From Chloroflexales bacterium ZM16-3 (GTDB lineage Bacteria; Chloroflexota; Chloroflexia; Chloroflexales; Chloroflexaceae), in the NCBI GenBank assembly GCA_004138175.2, contig RYFE02000013.1, positions 80,755-144,754 on the forward strand: 64,000 nt of DNA. Reading direction: 5' to 3'. The notes beneath the pieces were generated by a model. That model did not search any database, was not told the origin of the DNA, and worked only from the letters and a program-made list of their open reading frames with translations. Shown here one piece after another: positions 43,049-50,930 of this stretch (the stretch's first letter is position 1; the number at the start of each line of letters is the position of its first letter). The position numbers were made by a program, and so were the translations under genes.

Positions 43049-43744
43049 TCACTGTGATCGCTTGCTCAGGCTATCGATATCGTGCAGGGTGATGTAGTGC
43101 TTCTGTCCAAGGGAGATATGGCCAAGATCTTTGTACGTCGAGAGCACCTGGTTGACCCGCACCCGCGATGCGCCCACCAGGCTGGCCAGGTCGGTCTGGG
43201 TAAGCCGCAGGGGAATCTGGATGCTGCCGTCCTCTTGTGGTCGGCCATGCTCGCGAGCGAAGGCCAGCAGCATACAGGCGACCCGGCCGTAGACATCCTG
43301 GGTAGCGAAGAGCAAGATCTGCTCGTTGGCTAGGCGCAGCCGGCTGGCCAAGATGCGGGCAAGGTTGGTGGCCATTACCGACATTGTCTGCATGCACTCC
43401 TGAAACGTGGTCCGGTTCATCCAGAGCATTGTTGAGCGTTCCAGAGTGATGATGGTGGCCGAGCGGCCCGTATTCTGCACAACGCTCATCTCCCCAATTA
43501 CCTCCCCGGCACCTAGGATTGCCAATATCACGCTACTGCCGTCCGGTTGCTCAACTGCGATCTTAACCGTTCCCTCAACAATGAGATAGATGGCCTCGCC
43601 AGGGTCATCCATTCGCATAATTGCCGCTCCAGCGTGGTATACCGTGAGGTATAAATGCTCCAAAATGAGTAAGAGCTCAGGCTCGGCAAGCCCCTGAAAG
43701 AGCGGCATATCGCTCACAAGTGATAGCTCAACATTTGCAGGCAT
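43049..43744 (-). CDS. Crp/Fnr-family transcription regulator
   Basis: A 231-residue protein. The N-terminal cyclic-nucleotide-binding fold (about 10-125) has the usual GEVIGEMSVVQNTGRSATI, though the phosphate-binding Arg context is not that of classical CRP. The C-terminal winged helix has DLASLVGASRVRVNQVLS. No N-terminal Cys cluster is present, so it is not an oxygen-sensing FNR. The start at 43744 has GGAG 6 nt upstream. It is in the same orientation as, and directly upstream of, the kinase/eCIS block, so it may regulate it. Confidence 0.88.
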   Translation of the reverse strand: MPANVELSLVSDMPLFQGLAEPELLLILEHLYLTVYHAGAAIMRMDDPGEAIYLIVEGTVKIAVEQPDGSSVILAILGAGEVIGEMSVVQNTGRSATIITLERSTMLWMNRTTFQECMQTMSVMATNLARILASRLRLANEQILLFATQDVYGRVACMLLAFAREHGRPQEDGSIQIPLRLTQTDLASLVGASRVRVNQVLSTYKDLGHISLGQKHYITLHDIDSLSKRSQ

Positions 43745-43974
43745 CGCAGGCTCCAAACATAAAAATCAGCGTACTGATGCTTGAAATTATGCACTTTTCT
43801 CAAGGGGAGTATTTGGGGGGAAACGGAGGGGATATAGGGGTAGTTTGGGTATTCAACGATCTCTGTTTCTGATAACCTAAACCTAGCTCTCCCGCACTTC
43901 CCGTGCAGGCAGAACACATCCCCATGCACTATCATGATGGGCTGACCACTCTGCGGCACGAGGGATGTGGGGAG

Positions 43975-44200
43975 CAGGGCCATCGCATCTAATTCTGCAT
44001 TCCAATGCGGGAAATTGGTGGTGTCCGAGAGTGATTACCGTGGTTGACTGCCGCAGAAAGGCACAGACCGCGGTGCTCACCGCGCGGCGGCAATGCAGCG
44101 ATTTTCCGAAATCGTGTAAACGTCTGAGCTACCGATGTTTTTTACGCAAGAAACTGCCCGAATGCGTGATTGGAATGCGGAATTAGATGCGATGGCCCTG
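43975..44200. mobile_element. 226-bp mini-element with 32-bp terminal inverted repeats
   Basis: The ends 43975-44006 and 44169-44200 are inverted repeats identical at 31 of 32 positions, beginning CAGGGCCATCGCATCTAATT. The interior has no convincing gene. The right end abuts a transposase relic, so this may be a MITE or two opposed IS ends. No target duplication is visible. Confidence 0.75.
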
Positions 44201-44207
44201 GCTTCCC

Positions 44208-44738
44208 ATGCGCCCGGAGTTGGCAGTATGCCCCAACGCGGCCTGCGGCGCAACTGATCGGATCGGTATTCATTCGTTGGTCGAGCGGCGGTACACATGT
44301 CATACCTGCAGAAAGACGCAGTACCGCAAAAGGAACGCTGTGCGGCGTCGCCCGGCGGCTGAAGCCGCGGGCTCTTGGTTGACGAAGGCCGCCTGCGCGG
44401 CCGCAGGCAGGCCGCGCAGGCGGCCTTCGCAGCACCGTAGCCCGCCCGTTTACGGGCCGGGCACGTGCAGGGTGACCGCGTTCCTTGTGATCAACACGGC
44501 GTACATTGAGCGGCTGCATGCCACCTTTCGGACATGGCTGCCGGCATTGACCCGCCGCTCGCGTACGCCTGCGCGGCAGGTGCCACACCGCGAAGCCGCC
44601 ATGTTTTGGATGGGCGTGGTGTACACCTTCTGCCGTGTCCATGCGACACTCCAGGGAACACCCGCGATGGCCGCCGATTTGACCGACCATGTCTGGTCGA
44701 TACACGAACTTTTGTACTGCCAGGTCGGGCGTGCGTAG
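44208..44738 (+). pseudogene. Zinc-ribbon DDE transposase relic with internal replacement
   Basis: The N-terminal part (from the ATG at 44208) has a zinc ribbon CPNAACG and CHTC, as in IS1/ISXO2-like transposases. The C-terminal part (from about 44490) has INTAYIERLHATFR, MFWMGVVYTFCRVHATL and LTDHVWSIHELL, typical of the end of a DDE transposase. The middle, including most catalytic residues, is replaced by a palindromic element (44345-44466). The frame stays open by chance. It is a dead copy. Confidence 0.7.
44345..44466 (-). repeat. Dispersed palindromic element, family 2, copy 2
   Basis: Reverse-oriented relative to copy 1 (9858-10020). It keeps a perfect 20-bp inverted core (44383-44402 with 44410-44429) and both side hairpins (GCGGCT-GAA-GCCGC type and CCCG-TTTA-CGGG). 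The outer flanks AAGGAACGC (44330-44338) and GCGTTCCTT (44478-44486) are inverted and resemble the ends of the family 1 mini-elements. Confidence 0.75.
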
Positions 44739-44765
44739 CTCCACGGCGTCCTGCGGTGCTACCTC

Positions 44766-45066
44766 TGTTGGGCGAGACCACCATGTACTGGGCGAGGTCG
44801 GCAGCGATCGCGGCGTCCTCCAGCAGCCCGAACGAGCAGCCGTCGTCGTGCAGCACATCGAGCTTGTCCGCGCCGTCGTCGGTGGCCTGCTGGAGCGCGG
44901 TGCGCAGCTCGATCGGCGTCAGGAACGCCTTCCCGGCGCTATCGCTGGTGTTGTCCTGGCCGAAGCTGACCACGCCGTTGGCATGATTGACCAGGGAGCG
45001 CGCGTAGTAGTCGCTCTGGAAGGTCGCATAGTCCCAGCGGACAAAGTCGCGCAGGGTTGTCCCAGG
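44766..45066 (-). pseudogene. Clostripain-family (C11) cysteine peptidase fragment
   Basis: About 100 codons resemble the catalytic core of C11 peptidases: RDFVRWDYATFQSDYYARSL, NHANG with the likely catalytic His, LTPIELRTALQQAT, and KLDVLHDDGCSFGLLE with the likely catalytic Cys. Neither end of a normal peptidase is present. Its upstream end runs directly into an IS3 relic and its downstream end into noncoding sequence, so it is a gene fragment broken by transposition. Confidence 0.65.
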
Positions 45067-45079
45067 ATCAGACCTGGCA

Positions 45080-45547
45080 GGGGCCGGTCGCCAGCAGTTT
45101 GGGTGCCGTATAGGTCGGTCGTCGGCGCTGGGCACGGCGCTCGCGGGTCGCAGCATCCTCGGCCAAGATGTGATACATCTTTTTTTGAATCTCAATCACG
45201 ATCTGTGCTTTGTCCAGATCTGCCTGGAGGCGCGCGTTCTCGCGCTCAAGCCGGGCAAGCTGCTCCTGCTGTGGATCATGAACTTGCGCCGGGCGGCCCG
45301 CCGGGCGCGGCTGGAGACTGGCCAGGGCACCGCTCTGATGCTGGGCGCGCTATTTGGACATGTGTGAGGTATACAGCCCGTGGCGACGGAGCAGCTCGCC
45401 GCGTCGCGGATCACCTTTCGGATAGGACTCGTACGCGGTGAGGATGGACTGCCGCGCAGCGGCTGGCCATGTCCCCTGATGGAACTGGGCCTCCGTCGAT
45501 GGCCGTTCGGATGCAGATGGCTGGGCGGGCGTTCGCTTGGCGCTCAT
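45080..45547 (-). pseudogene. IS3-type transposase orfA pseudogene with internal stop
   Basis: The start (ATG at 45547) leads into RRGELLRRHGLYTSHMSK, an OrfA helix-turn-helix segment. The next codon is TAG (where Trp is expected), then the same frame continues with RAQHQSGALASLQPRPAGR and a leucine-zipper-like part (LARLERENARLQADLDKAQI, VIEIQKKMYHIL). One nonsense change thus kills an otherwise readable OrfA. The C-terminal end is fused to the clostripain fragment at about 45070. No orfB is seen. Confidence 0.75.
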
Positions 45548-45643
45548 TGGTGTATCCTTTCGTCCGCCCTCAATGCAAGAGGCCCGCTGGGCCGCCCTGG
45601 AGGCGGGGACGTGACTATTGCCTCGACGGTTTTTGGCCCCCGC

Positions 45644-46840
45644 TCAGGGTCGCCCGCACCACTCGCGCAGTTGGGCGTACACATCGCGGTGGTGCAACAG
45701 CTCCATGTGGTTCATATCGTAGCCGATCCAGCGCGCGTGCAGGGGAAGTGTACGTTCAGGGTTCGGGTGATCGCCGAGCGCACTATCCAGGGGCACGAGC
45801 CCGTCGCCGACAAGGTCGCCCTCAATGCTGCCGGTTGTGGCGGCGATCGTGTAGCAGGCCACGCCCTCGGGGAGCGGCACCTGCTGGCGTGGGTCGCCAG
45901 CGTGCGTGAATCGGTCGCGGTCCGCCCAGTCCTCATCGATCAGGCTGCCGTAGCGCAGGTCGGTGATGCCGGCGCTGCGGATCTGGCCAATGCGGGCGAA
46001 GGCGGCGGTGTAGGGGCTGCTCAGCAGCAGGGTGTCGAGCCAGTTGCCGGCGCGCTCCAGCTGGGAGCCGTGGTGCGGGGTGCCGAGAAAGATCATCGTG
46101 CGCAGGTGCTTTAGCCAGGCGTGTTCGGCGAGGGCGCCATAGTGGCAGGCGCTGCGCGATACCAGACCGCCCATGCTATGGGCGATGATCGTCAGCTCCT
46201 CGACCGGAACCGGCCACGCCTCCGTTAGCGCCGCAAGCATATTGGCCATATCTCGACCGTTGGACGAGATATGCAGGCCGCTGTTGTAGTGCAGGTAGAC
46301 GGGGGTGTAGCCAAGCTCTGCGGCAAGCTGCGCGCCGTGGTCGCGCCCCTCATTCTCCCAGTGCTGATCTGTCAGGCATAGCCCGTGAGCCAGCAGTAGG
46401 ATTTTGCCGCTGGCCTGCGGGATGGCGGCGTCGAGCGCCGCCCTGGTCAGCTCGACGGCCTGCCCATTGATGCGCAGACACATCTGGATGGCCAGCGGGT
46501 TGTTGCTATCCGCCAAGTAGTCGCCCAGGACGCCGTTGATCGCGGCGATCACCGCGTCGCGCTCGGGCGACGAGCGGCGCTCGCGGTGCAGGGGCTGAAG
46601 CGGTGCGAGGGCCAGATCGATCCCGCCGCCCACCAGCCCGGTGATCGTGCGGATGCTCGCGTAGACGAACCCGGTGATGCCGCCCGTCGGCTGGGTGACG
46701 GGCGCGCCGAAGATCGCGGGGAGGTGCAGGATGGTGCTGTGCATGGCCTCGACCAGATCGGTGATGCCGCGGGTGGCATCGATTGCCATGTGGCTGACGC
46801 CGCGCACATCGGCGGGGCGGACATGGGTTGGGTCAGGCAT
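45644..46840 (-). CDS. Lipase-like alpha/beta hydrolase
   Basis: A 398-residue alpha/beta hydrolase. The oxyanion-hole segment LLLAHGLCLTDQHW and the nucleophile elbow AHSMGG (Ser nucleophile) are clear, followed by MIFLGTPHHGS, typical of PGAP1/lipase-type esterases. A late Asp (DGLVPLDSALGD) and His (MNHMELLHH) complete the triad. There is no signal peptide, and the N-terminal 100 residues are helical. The start at 46840 has GGAGG 5 nt upstream. The substrate is unknown; an acyl ester is likely. Confidence 0.85.
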   Translation of the reverse strand: MPDPTHVRPADVRGVSHMAIDATRGITDLVEAMHSTILHLPAIFGAPVTQPTGGITGFVYASIRTITGLVGGGIDLALAPLQPLHRERRSSPERDAVIAAINGVLGDYLADSNNPLAIQMCLRINGQAVELTRAALDAAIPQASGKILLLAHGLCLTDQHWENEGRDHGAQLAAELGYTPVYLHYNSGLHISSNGRDMANMLAALTEAWPVPVEELTIIAHSMGGLVSRSACHYGALAEHAWLKHLRTMIFLGTPHHGSQLERAGNWLDTLLLSSPYTAAFARIGQIRSAGITDLRYGSLIDEDWADRDRFTHAGDPRQQVPLPEGVACYTIAATTGSIEGDLVGDGLVPLDSALGDHPNPERTLPLHARWIGYDMNHMELLHHRDVYAQLREWCGRP

Positions 46841-46931
46841 AGGCACCTCCGTGTTGTGGCGATCATGTGCCCATGCAGTGTACCACTTTGTCGCCATCTA
46901 CCAGAGCAGAGTCCTGAGCGCCCCCGGCTGC

Positions 46932-46956
46932 GGCTACGAAGGTCGCCTGCACGGTC
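46932..46956 (+). repeat. Half copy of palindromic element family 2
   Basis: A single arm, GCTACGAAGGTCGCCTGCAC and following bases, that differs at about three of 25 positions from the arm of copy 1. The second arm is missing. Confidence 0.55.
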
Positions 46957-47001
46957 TGGGGAAGCCATTCTTTGATGGAGGATGAAGGAGGTTGTTCCGG
47001 T

Positions 47002-47043
47002 TCATCCTCCATCCCTCATCCTTCATCATTGATCCTTCATCCT
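47002..47043. repeat. Heptanucleotide tandem repeat (TCATCCT family)
   Basis: Six 7-bp units: TCATCCT, CCATCCC, TCATCCT, TCATCAT, TGATCCT, TCATCCT. The pyrE stop codon (47037-47039) lies within it. Confidence 0.82.
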
Positions 47044-47666
47044 TTCACAAAGGCCGCCCCTTTGCCCAGCCGGGTGTTGACCGGCACACCCGAGGCGCAG
47101 AGCGGGCACTCCTCGGCCGACCAGGACTCCAGGGGCACGCTGGCCAGGCTGTAGAGCTCAGGCGCGCCCAGCAGGTCGGCCGTGATCCCGCCACGGTTGC
47201 AGAGCGCGCCCACCCCCACCACCGTGCCACCGAAGCGCTCCACTGCCTGCACCACCGTGCGCGCCGAGCCGCCCGTGGTGAGGATATCCTCGACCACCAG
47301 GATGCGCTGCCCGGCCACCAGAGCGTCGTAGCCACGGCGGAAGGTGCGCGTCTTGCCGGTCTCAGTCTGCTCCTCCTCGGCGTAGACGGCCAGCACCTCG
47401 CGGCCCTGGGCCAGCCCCAGGTGGTAGGCCGCCCACTGCGCGATGATGACGCCGCCCACCGTCGGCCCTGCCACCACATCGACGCCCGCCCCCGCAAAGT
47501 GGTGGGCGATCTGCGCGCAGACCTCGCTCGTGGCCGCCGTGTGCGGGTACAGCGCATCTTTGTTGACATAGCTGCTGCCATGACGGCCCGACGTATAGAC
47601 GATATGGTCGCCGGTGACGAGAGCCCCGACGCGGGCGAGGGTCTCAAGTACATCTGTCTCGGTCAT
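47037..47666 (-). CDS. pyrE: Orotate phosphoribosyltransferase
   Basis: A 209-residue PRTase. The PRPP-binding motif ILVVEDILTTGGSA is intact, and the N-terminal YTSGRHGSSYVNKD and TFRRGYD match the bacterial enzyme of the longer, archaeal-like branch. It converts orotate and PRPP to OMP, the step before PyrF. It lies downstream of pyrF on the minus strand, separated by a large hairpin. Its stop codon is inside a heptamer repeat. Confidence 0.93.
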   Translation of the reverse strand: MTETDVLETLARVGALVTGDHIVYTSGRHGSSYVNKDALYPHTAATSEVCAQIAHHFAGAGVDVVAGPTVGGVIIAQWAAYHLGLAQGREVLAVYAEEEQTETGKTRTFRRGYDALVAGQRILVVEDILTTGGSARTVVQAVERFGGTVVGVGALCNRGGITADLLGAPELYSLASVPLESWSAEECPLCASGVPVNTRLGKGAAFVKG

Positions 47667-47713
47667 AGAGTCTTCCTGTTTACATAATGCTTATGGGCCG
47701 CCCGGCACATTCA

Positions 47714-47766
47714 CACAGAGGTGGCGCAGGTTGCCCGCTTTGCTGGCAACCTGCGCCACCTCTGTG
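47714..47766. repeat. 22-bp perfect hairpin between pyrF and pyrE
   Basis: The arms 47714-47735 and 47745-47766 are perfectly complementary, with a 9-nt loop. There is no T-run on either side. It stands between the pyrF stop and the pyrE start, so it could process or attenuate the transcript, or be a mobile palindrome. Confidence 0.75.
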
Positions 47767-47771
47767 CCTGA

Positions 47772-48518
47772 TCAGGCCGCCGTAAGCTCCTCGGCGATCC
47801 GCATGGCCGCCTGGGCCGGGCCGCCAACATCGGCGGGGGCAGCGGTGATCGGCCTGCCGACCACCATATAGTCACAGCCGACGCGCAACGCCTCGACGGG
47901 AGTCATCACCCGGCGCTGGTCGCCGCTGGCGGCCCAGGCTGGGCGCACGCCGGGGGTGACGATCAGCAGATCCGGCCCGCAGGCCGCCCGGATCGCCGCG
48001 ATCTCGTGGGGCGAGGCGACTACCCCGTCCAGCCCGCACGCCTGGGCCATGCGCGCCAGGTGGACGACGTGAGCCTCAAGCCCCGCCGTGATCTCCAGCT
48101 CATCGCGCAGGGCCGCGCCGTCCAGGCTGGTCATCACGGTGACGCCGAGCAGCAGGGGGCGCGACTCGCCTGCGGTGCGGGCGGTCTCGGCGGCGGCCCG
48201 CAGCATGGCCGCGCCGCCGTGGCAGTGCAGGGTGAGCATACGCACGGCAGGGCCGAGGGCGCAGACCGAGCGCACCGCCCCAGCAACCGTGTTCGGGATA
48301 TCCGACAGCTTCAGGTCGAGGAAGACGCTGCCGCCGGCGGCGGCCACCGCCCGCACCACCTGAGGCGCGCCAACAGCCGTGCAGAGCTCCAGGCCGACCT
48401 TGAAGCCGCCGACACGACCGCGCAGCTGCTCGACCAGGCCGAGCGCGCTCGGCAGGTCGGGCACATCGAGGGCGGCCAGAATGCGATCTTGGGCGACGAG
48501 TGTGGGTTTCTCAGTCAT
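47772..48518 (-). CDS. pyrF: Orotidine 5'-phosphate decarboxylase
   Basis: A 248-residue OMP decarboxylase with the catalytic FLDLKLSDIPNT (Lys and Asp residues), GVTVMTSL, and the phosphate-binding LIVTPGVRP and VGRPIT. It makes UMP. The start at 48518 overlaps by 4 nt (ATGA) a small membrane ORF, so a longer frame to 48704 is rejected. It is followed by pyrE. Confidence 0.93.
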   Translation of the reverse strand: MTEKPTLVAQDRILAALDVPDLPSALGLVEQLRGRVGGFKVGLELCTAVGAPQVVRAVAAAGGSVFLDLKLSDIPNTVAGAVRSVCALGPAVRMLTLHCHGGAAMLRAAAETARTAGESRPLLLGVTVMTSLDGAALRDELEITAGLEAHVVHLARMAQACGLDGVVASPHEIAAIRAACGPDLLIVTPGVRPAWAASGDQRRVMTPVEALRVGCDYMVVGRPITAAPADVGGPAQAAMRIAEELTAA

Positions 48519-48601
48519 GTGTACAGCACCAGGTAGACCGCCACGCCCACCAGGGTGGCGGCTAGATAGAGCCCGTAGGCCACGCGAATAGCGGTAATCA
48601 T
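48515..48601 (-). CDS. Possible 28-residue single-pass membrane peptide
   Basis: ATG at 48599-48601; the peptide is one hydrophobic helix (VAYGLYLAATLVGVAVYLVL) with a short N-terminal MITAIR and a C-terminal YT. The stop overlaps the pyrF ATG in an ATGA arrangement, which is the main argument that it is translated. The ribosome site is weak. It may be a leader peptide for coupling or a real small membrane protein. Confidence 0.4.
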   Translation of the reverse strand: MITAIRVAYGLYLAATLVGVAVYLVLYT

Positions 48602-48793
48602 ACACGATCTTTGAGTCGCCTGCGCGCCGTTGCCGAGACGTATAGCGCCACGTTATGTGCGCCCGCCGCCGCCGCCGTCCGGCGATGGCGGCGTTGCCGT
48701 ACAAGACCCTACGTCACACCCGATTGCCCCGGCCCGCGCCGGTCTTTCGCCCCAACATGGTGTATACTGCTCGCGGCTCGGAGGCTGATCGAT

Positions 48794-49774
48794 GTGGTGG
48801 CAATGCGTACGAGGCTGATCTTTAACCCTACGGCGGGCAACGCCGAATCTCACGAGGCCGACCTGAGCGCTGCCGCTGCGGTGTGGCGTGAGCGTGGCTG
48901 GCAGGTGGAGTTGACCCCTACGGCCGGGCCGGGCGATGGGCGCCGCCTGGCCCGTGAGGCCGCCGATGAGGGCTACGATCTGGTGGTGGCCGCCGGCGGC
49001 GATGGGACGATCAACGAGGTTATCAACGGCCTGGCTGGCTCGAACACCGCCCTGGCAACCTTGCCCCTGGGGACGATGAATGTGTGGGCCCGCGAGCTGC
49101 GCCTGCCGCTTCAGCCACGGGCGGCCGCCACGGCTATGCTCACCTGGCAGATTCGGCCCATCGACCTTGGCCGCGCGGATGACCGCTACTTCCTGCTGAT
49201 GGCCGGGATCGGCTTCGACGCGGCGATCACGGCGGGTGTGGGGGCCGATGAGAAGCGCCGCTTTGGAGCGCTCGCCTATGTGCTGCGCGGGATCGAGCAG
49301 GCCATACGGGTGCGTGGCTCGCGCACCCGCATCCAGATCGACGGGCGCATCATCAGCGGCCGGGTGCTGATGGTGGTGGTGGGCAACAGTCAGCTCTATG
49401 GCGGTCTGGTGAAAATTACCCACCGGGCTAGTATCGACGATGGCCTGCTCGATGTCTGTGTGATCCGTGGCGATAACGGGGTCAGCGCCGTGCGCCGCCT
49501 GATCGCCATCCTGGGCCGACGCTACAGCCACGACCCCGAGATCGAGTACTACCGCGCCCGCTCGGTGCATGTCTCTGCGCGCCCACGCCTGCAGGTGCAG
49601 GTCGATGGCGATGCGATCGGCCAGACGCCAATGACCTTCACGGTGGCCCCGCGCGCCCTGCGCGCCCTGCTCCCGCCCGACCTGTCAGAGGATCTGGCCC
49701 AGCAGCCGGCCTCTCCCACCGAGCGGGCGCGGCGCGCCTTTCCCCGGCTGTTCCGCTGGCTCTCGCGGCGATAG
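48794..49774 (+). CDS. Diacylglycerol kinase-like lipid kinase (DagK/YegS family)
   Basis: A 326-residue protein of the DAGK catalytic family. The N-terminus (RLIFNPTAGN), the nucleotide site VAAGGDGTINEVINGL, and the LPLGTMNVWAREL segment are diagnostic; a C-terminal QVDGDAIGQTPM closes the fold. It should phosphorylate a diacylglycerol or a related lipid. The start chosen is the GTG at 48794, 9 nt after GGAGG; the ATG at 48803 is the alternative. A TATACT at 48763-48768 may be the -10. Confidence 0.88.
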   Translation: MVAMRTRLIFNPTAGNAESHEADLSAAAAVWRERGWQVELTPTAGPGDGRRLAREAADEGYDLVVAAGGDGTINEVINGLAGSNTALATLPLGTMNVWARELRLPLQPRAAATAMLTWQIRPIDLGRADDRYFLLMAGIGFDAAITAGVGADEKRRFGALAYVLRGIEQAIRVRGSRTRIQIDGRIISGRVLMVVVGNSQLYGGLVKITHRASIDDGLLDVCVIRGDNGVSAVRRLIAILGRRYSHDPEIEYYRARSVHVSARPRLQVQVDGDAIGQTPMTFTVAPRALRALLPPDLSEDLAQQPASPTERARRAFPRLFRWLSRR

Positions 49775-49777
49775 GAC

Positions 49778-49805
49778 GAGTGTTGCGTGTTGCGTGTTGA
49801 GTGCT
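49778..49805. repeat. Heptanucleotide tandem repeat (GCGTGTT family)
   Basis: Units GAGTGTT, GCGTGTT, GCGTGTT, GAGTGCT, starting 3 nt after the stop of the lipid kinase gene. The reverse complement matches the repeat at 6269-6296. Confidence 0.85.
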
Positions 49806-49877
49806 GGTTCTCTCGCATGCGCTGCGCCCAATCTGCGATCAGCAACCTGCACGCTACAATCGCGCGAGGAGCAGCGA

Positions 49878-50930
49878 ATGCGATCTGACCACTTGCGCCG
49901 TATCGGAGTGTTCTGCTGGCTCCTTCTGGCCCTGGCGGGCTGCGGTGGGGGCGCGTCTTCGGCGGGCTCTGCCGACACTCCAGCGCTTGCGCCCACGGCG
50001 GGCGCGGCACCGGAGCGGGCGGCGTTTCGCTCTGAGGATCTGGCCGGGCGGCTGCTCTTCGTGCGCGGCGGGGTGATCTGGCAGTGGAGCGGCCGCGAAT
50101 CGCGCCCGCTGCTCGGCGACGGGTCGGCCTTCCAGCCCGCCTGGGCGCCCGACGGCGGGCGGATCGCCTATGTGGCCAGGGGCAACGACTATAGCGATGT
50201 GCTGCTCGCCGACTCCTCGGGCGCGCCGCTTTCTCAGCTGACCTTCAACGGCTCGCGCCAGCCGATCAACAGTATCGAGCGGGTCTACGAGAGCACCTGG
50301 GCCTTCTACCCGGCCTGGGCACCAGGCGGGGCGCGGCTGACCGTGGCGGCGCAGTCATCCCCGCCGGGGGGCGACCCGCCCGCCGAGTATAACCTGGGTC
50401 TCTACGAGATGCCCGTGGGCGACGGGGCGCAGACGAGCCTCTACGCATCCGACAGCGCGCAGTGTGGGCGCAGCGTGTATACGCCCAGCGGCGACGCGCT
50501 GATCTTTGTGCGGGCCGGCAGCGGGGCGCAGGGCCAGCAGGAGCTCTACCGGCTCGATCTGACGGGCGGCGCGGCAGCGCCTGTTCCCGGCGCACTGACG
50601 CCCAGCTACGACCCGGCCATCTCGCCGGACGGGAGCTGGCTGGCCTTCGCCGCCCGCGACGGCGCGCGCACCGACATCTTCGCGCTGCCGCTGGCGGGCG
50701 GGCGCGCACCCGTGCGCCTGAGCGATATGGGCGCGGCCCGCGCGCCGGCCTTCTCCCCCGACGGACGGCAGCTTGCCTTCCTGGCGATCGCCCCTGGCGA
50801 GGGCGGCTTTGATCTGTGGGTGGCAGATCTGAGCGCCGACGCGGCGGGTGGCCTGCAGGCCGGTTCGCCCCGCCGCCTCACCAGCGGCCTCGGCCTCGAC
50901 GCGGACTCGGGCCTGTCATGGGCTCCGTGA
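49878..50930 (+). CDS. TolB-like WD40/PD40 repeat lipoprotein
   Basis: A 350-residue protein with a signal peptide and lipobox (LLALAGC). The mature part is a beta-propeller with PD40-like repeats: AFQPAWAPDGGRIAYVA, AFYPAWAPGGARLTV, YDPAISPDGSWLAFAA, APAFSPDGRQLAFLA. It should be anchored to the outer face of the membrane. GAGGAG lies 6 nt before the ATG. Its stop overlaps the MFS gene start (TGATG), so the two are coupled and may act together. Confidence 0.85.
   Translation: MRSDHLRRIGVFCWLLLALAGCGGGASSAGSADTPALAPTAGAAPERAAFRSEDLAGRLLFVRGGVIWQWSGRESRPLLGDGSAFQPAWAPDGGRIAYVARGNDYSDVLLADSSGAPLSQLTFNGSRQPINSIERVYESTWAFYPAWAPGGARLTVAAQSSPPGGDPPAEYNLGLYEMPVGDGAQTSLYASDSAQCGRSVYTPSGDALIFVRAGSGAQGQQELYRLDLTGGAAAPVPGALTPSYDPAISPDGSWLAFAARDGARTDIFALPLAGGRAPVRLSDMGAARAPAFSPDGRQLAFLAIAPGEGGFDLWVADLSADAAGGLQAGSPRRLTSGLGLDADSGLSWAP

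Noticed and set aside
43714..43983. An 89-codon minus-strand open frame
   Set aside because: It overlaps the start of the Crp/Fnr gene and the left end of the 226-bp element, has no ribosome site I trust, and no recognisable domain.
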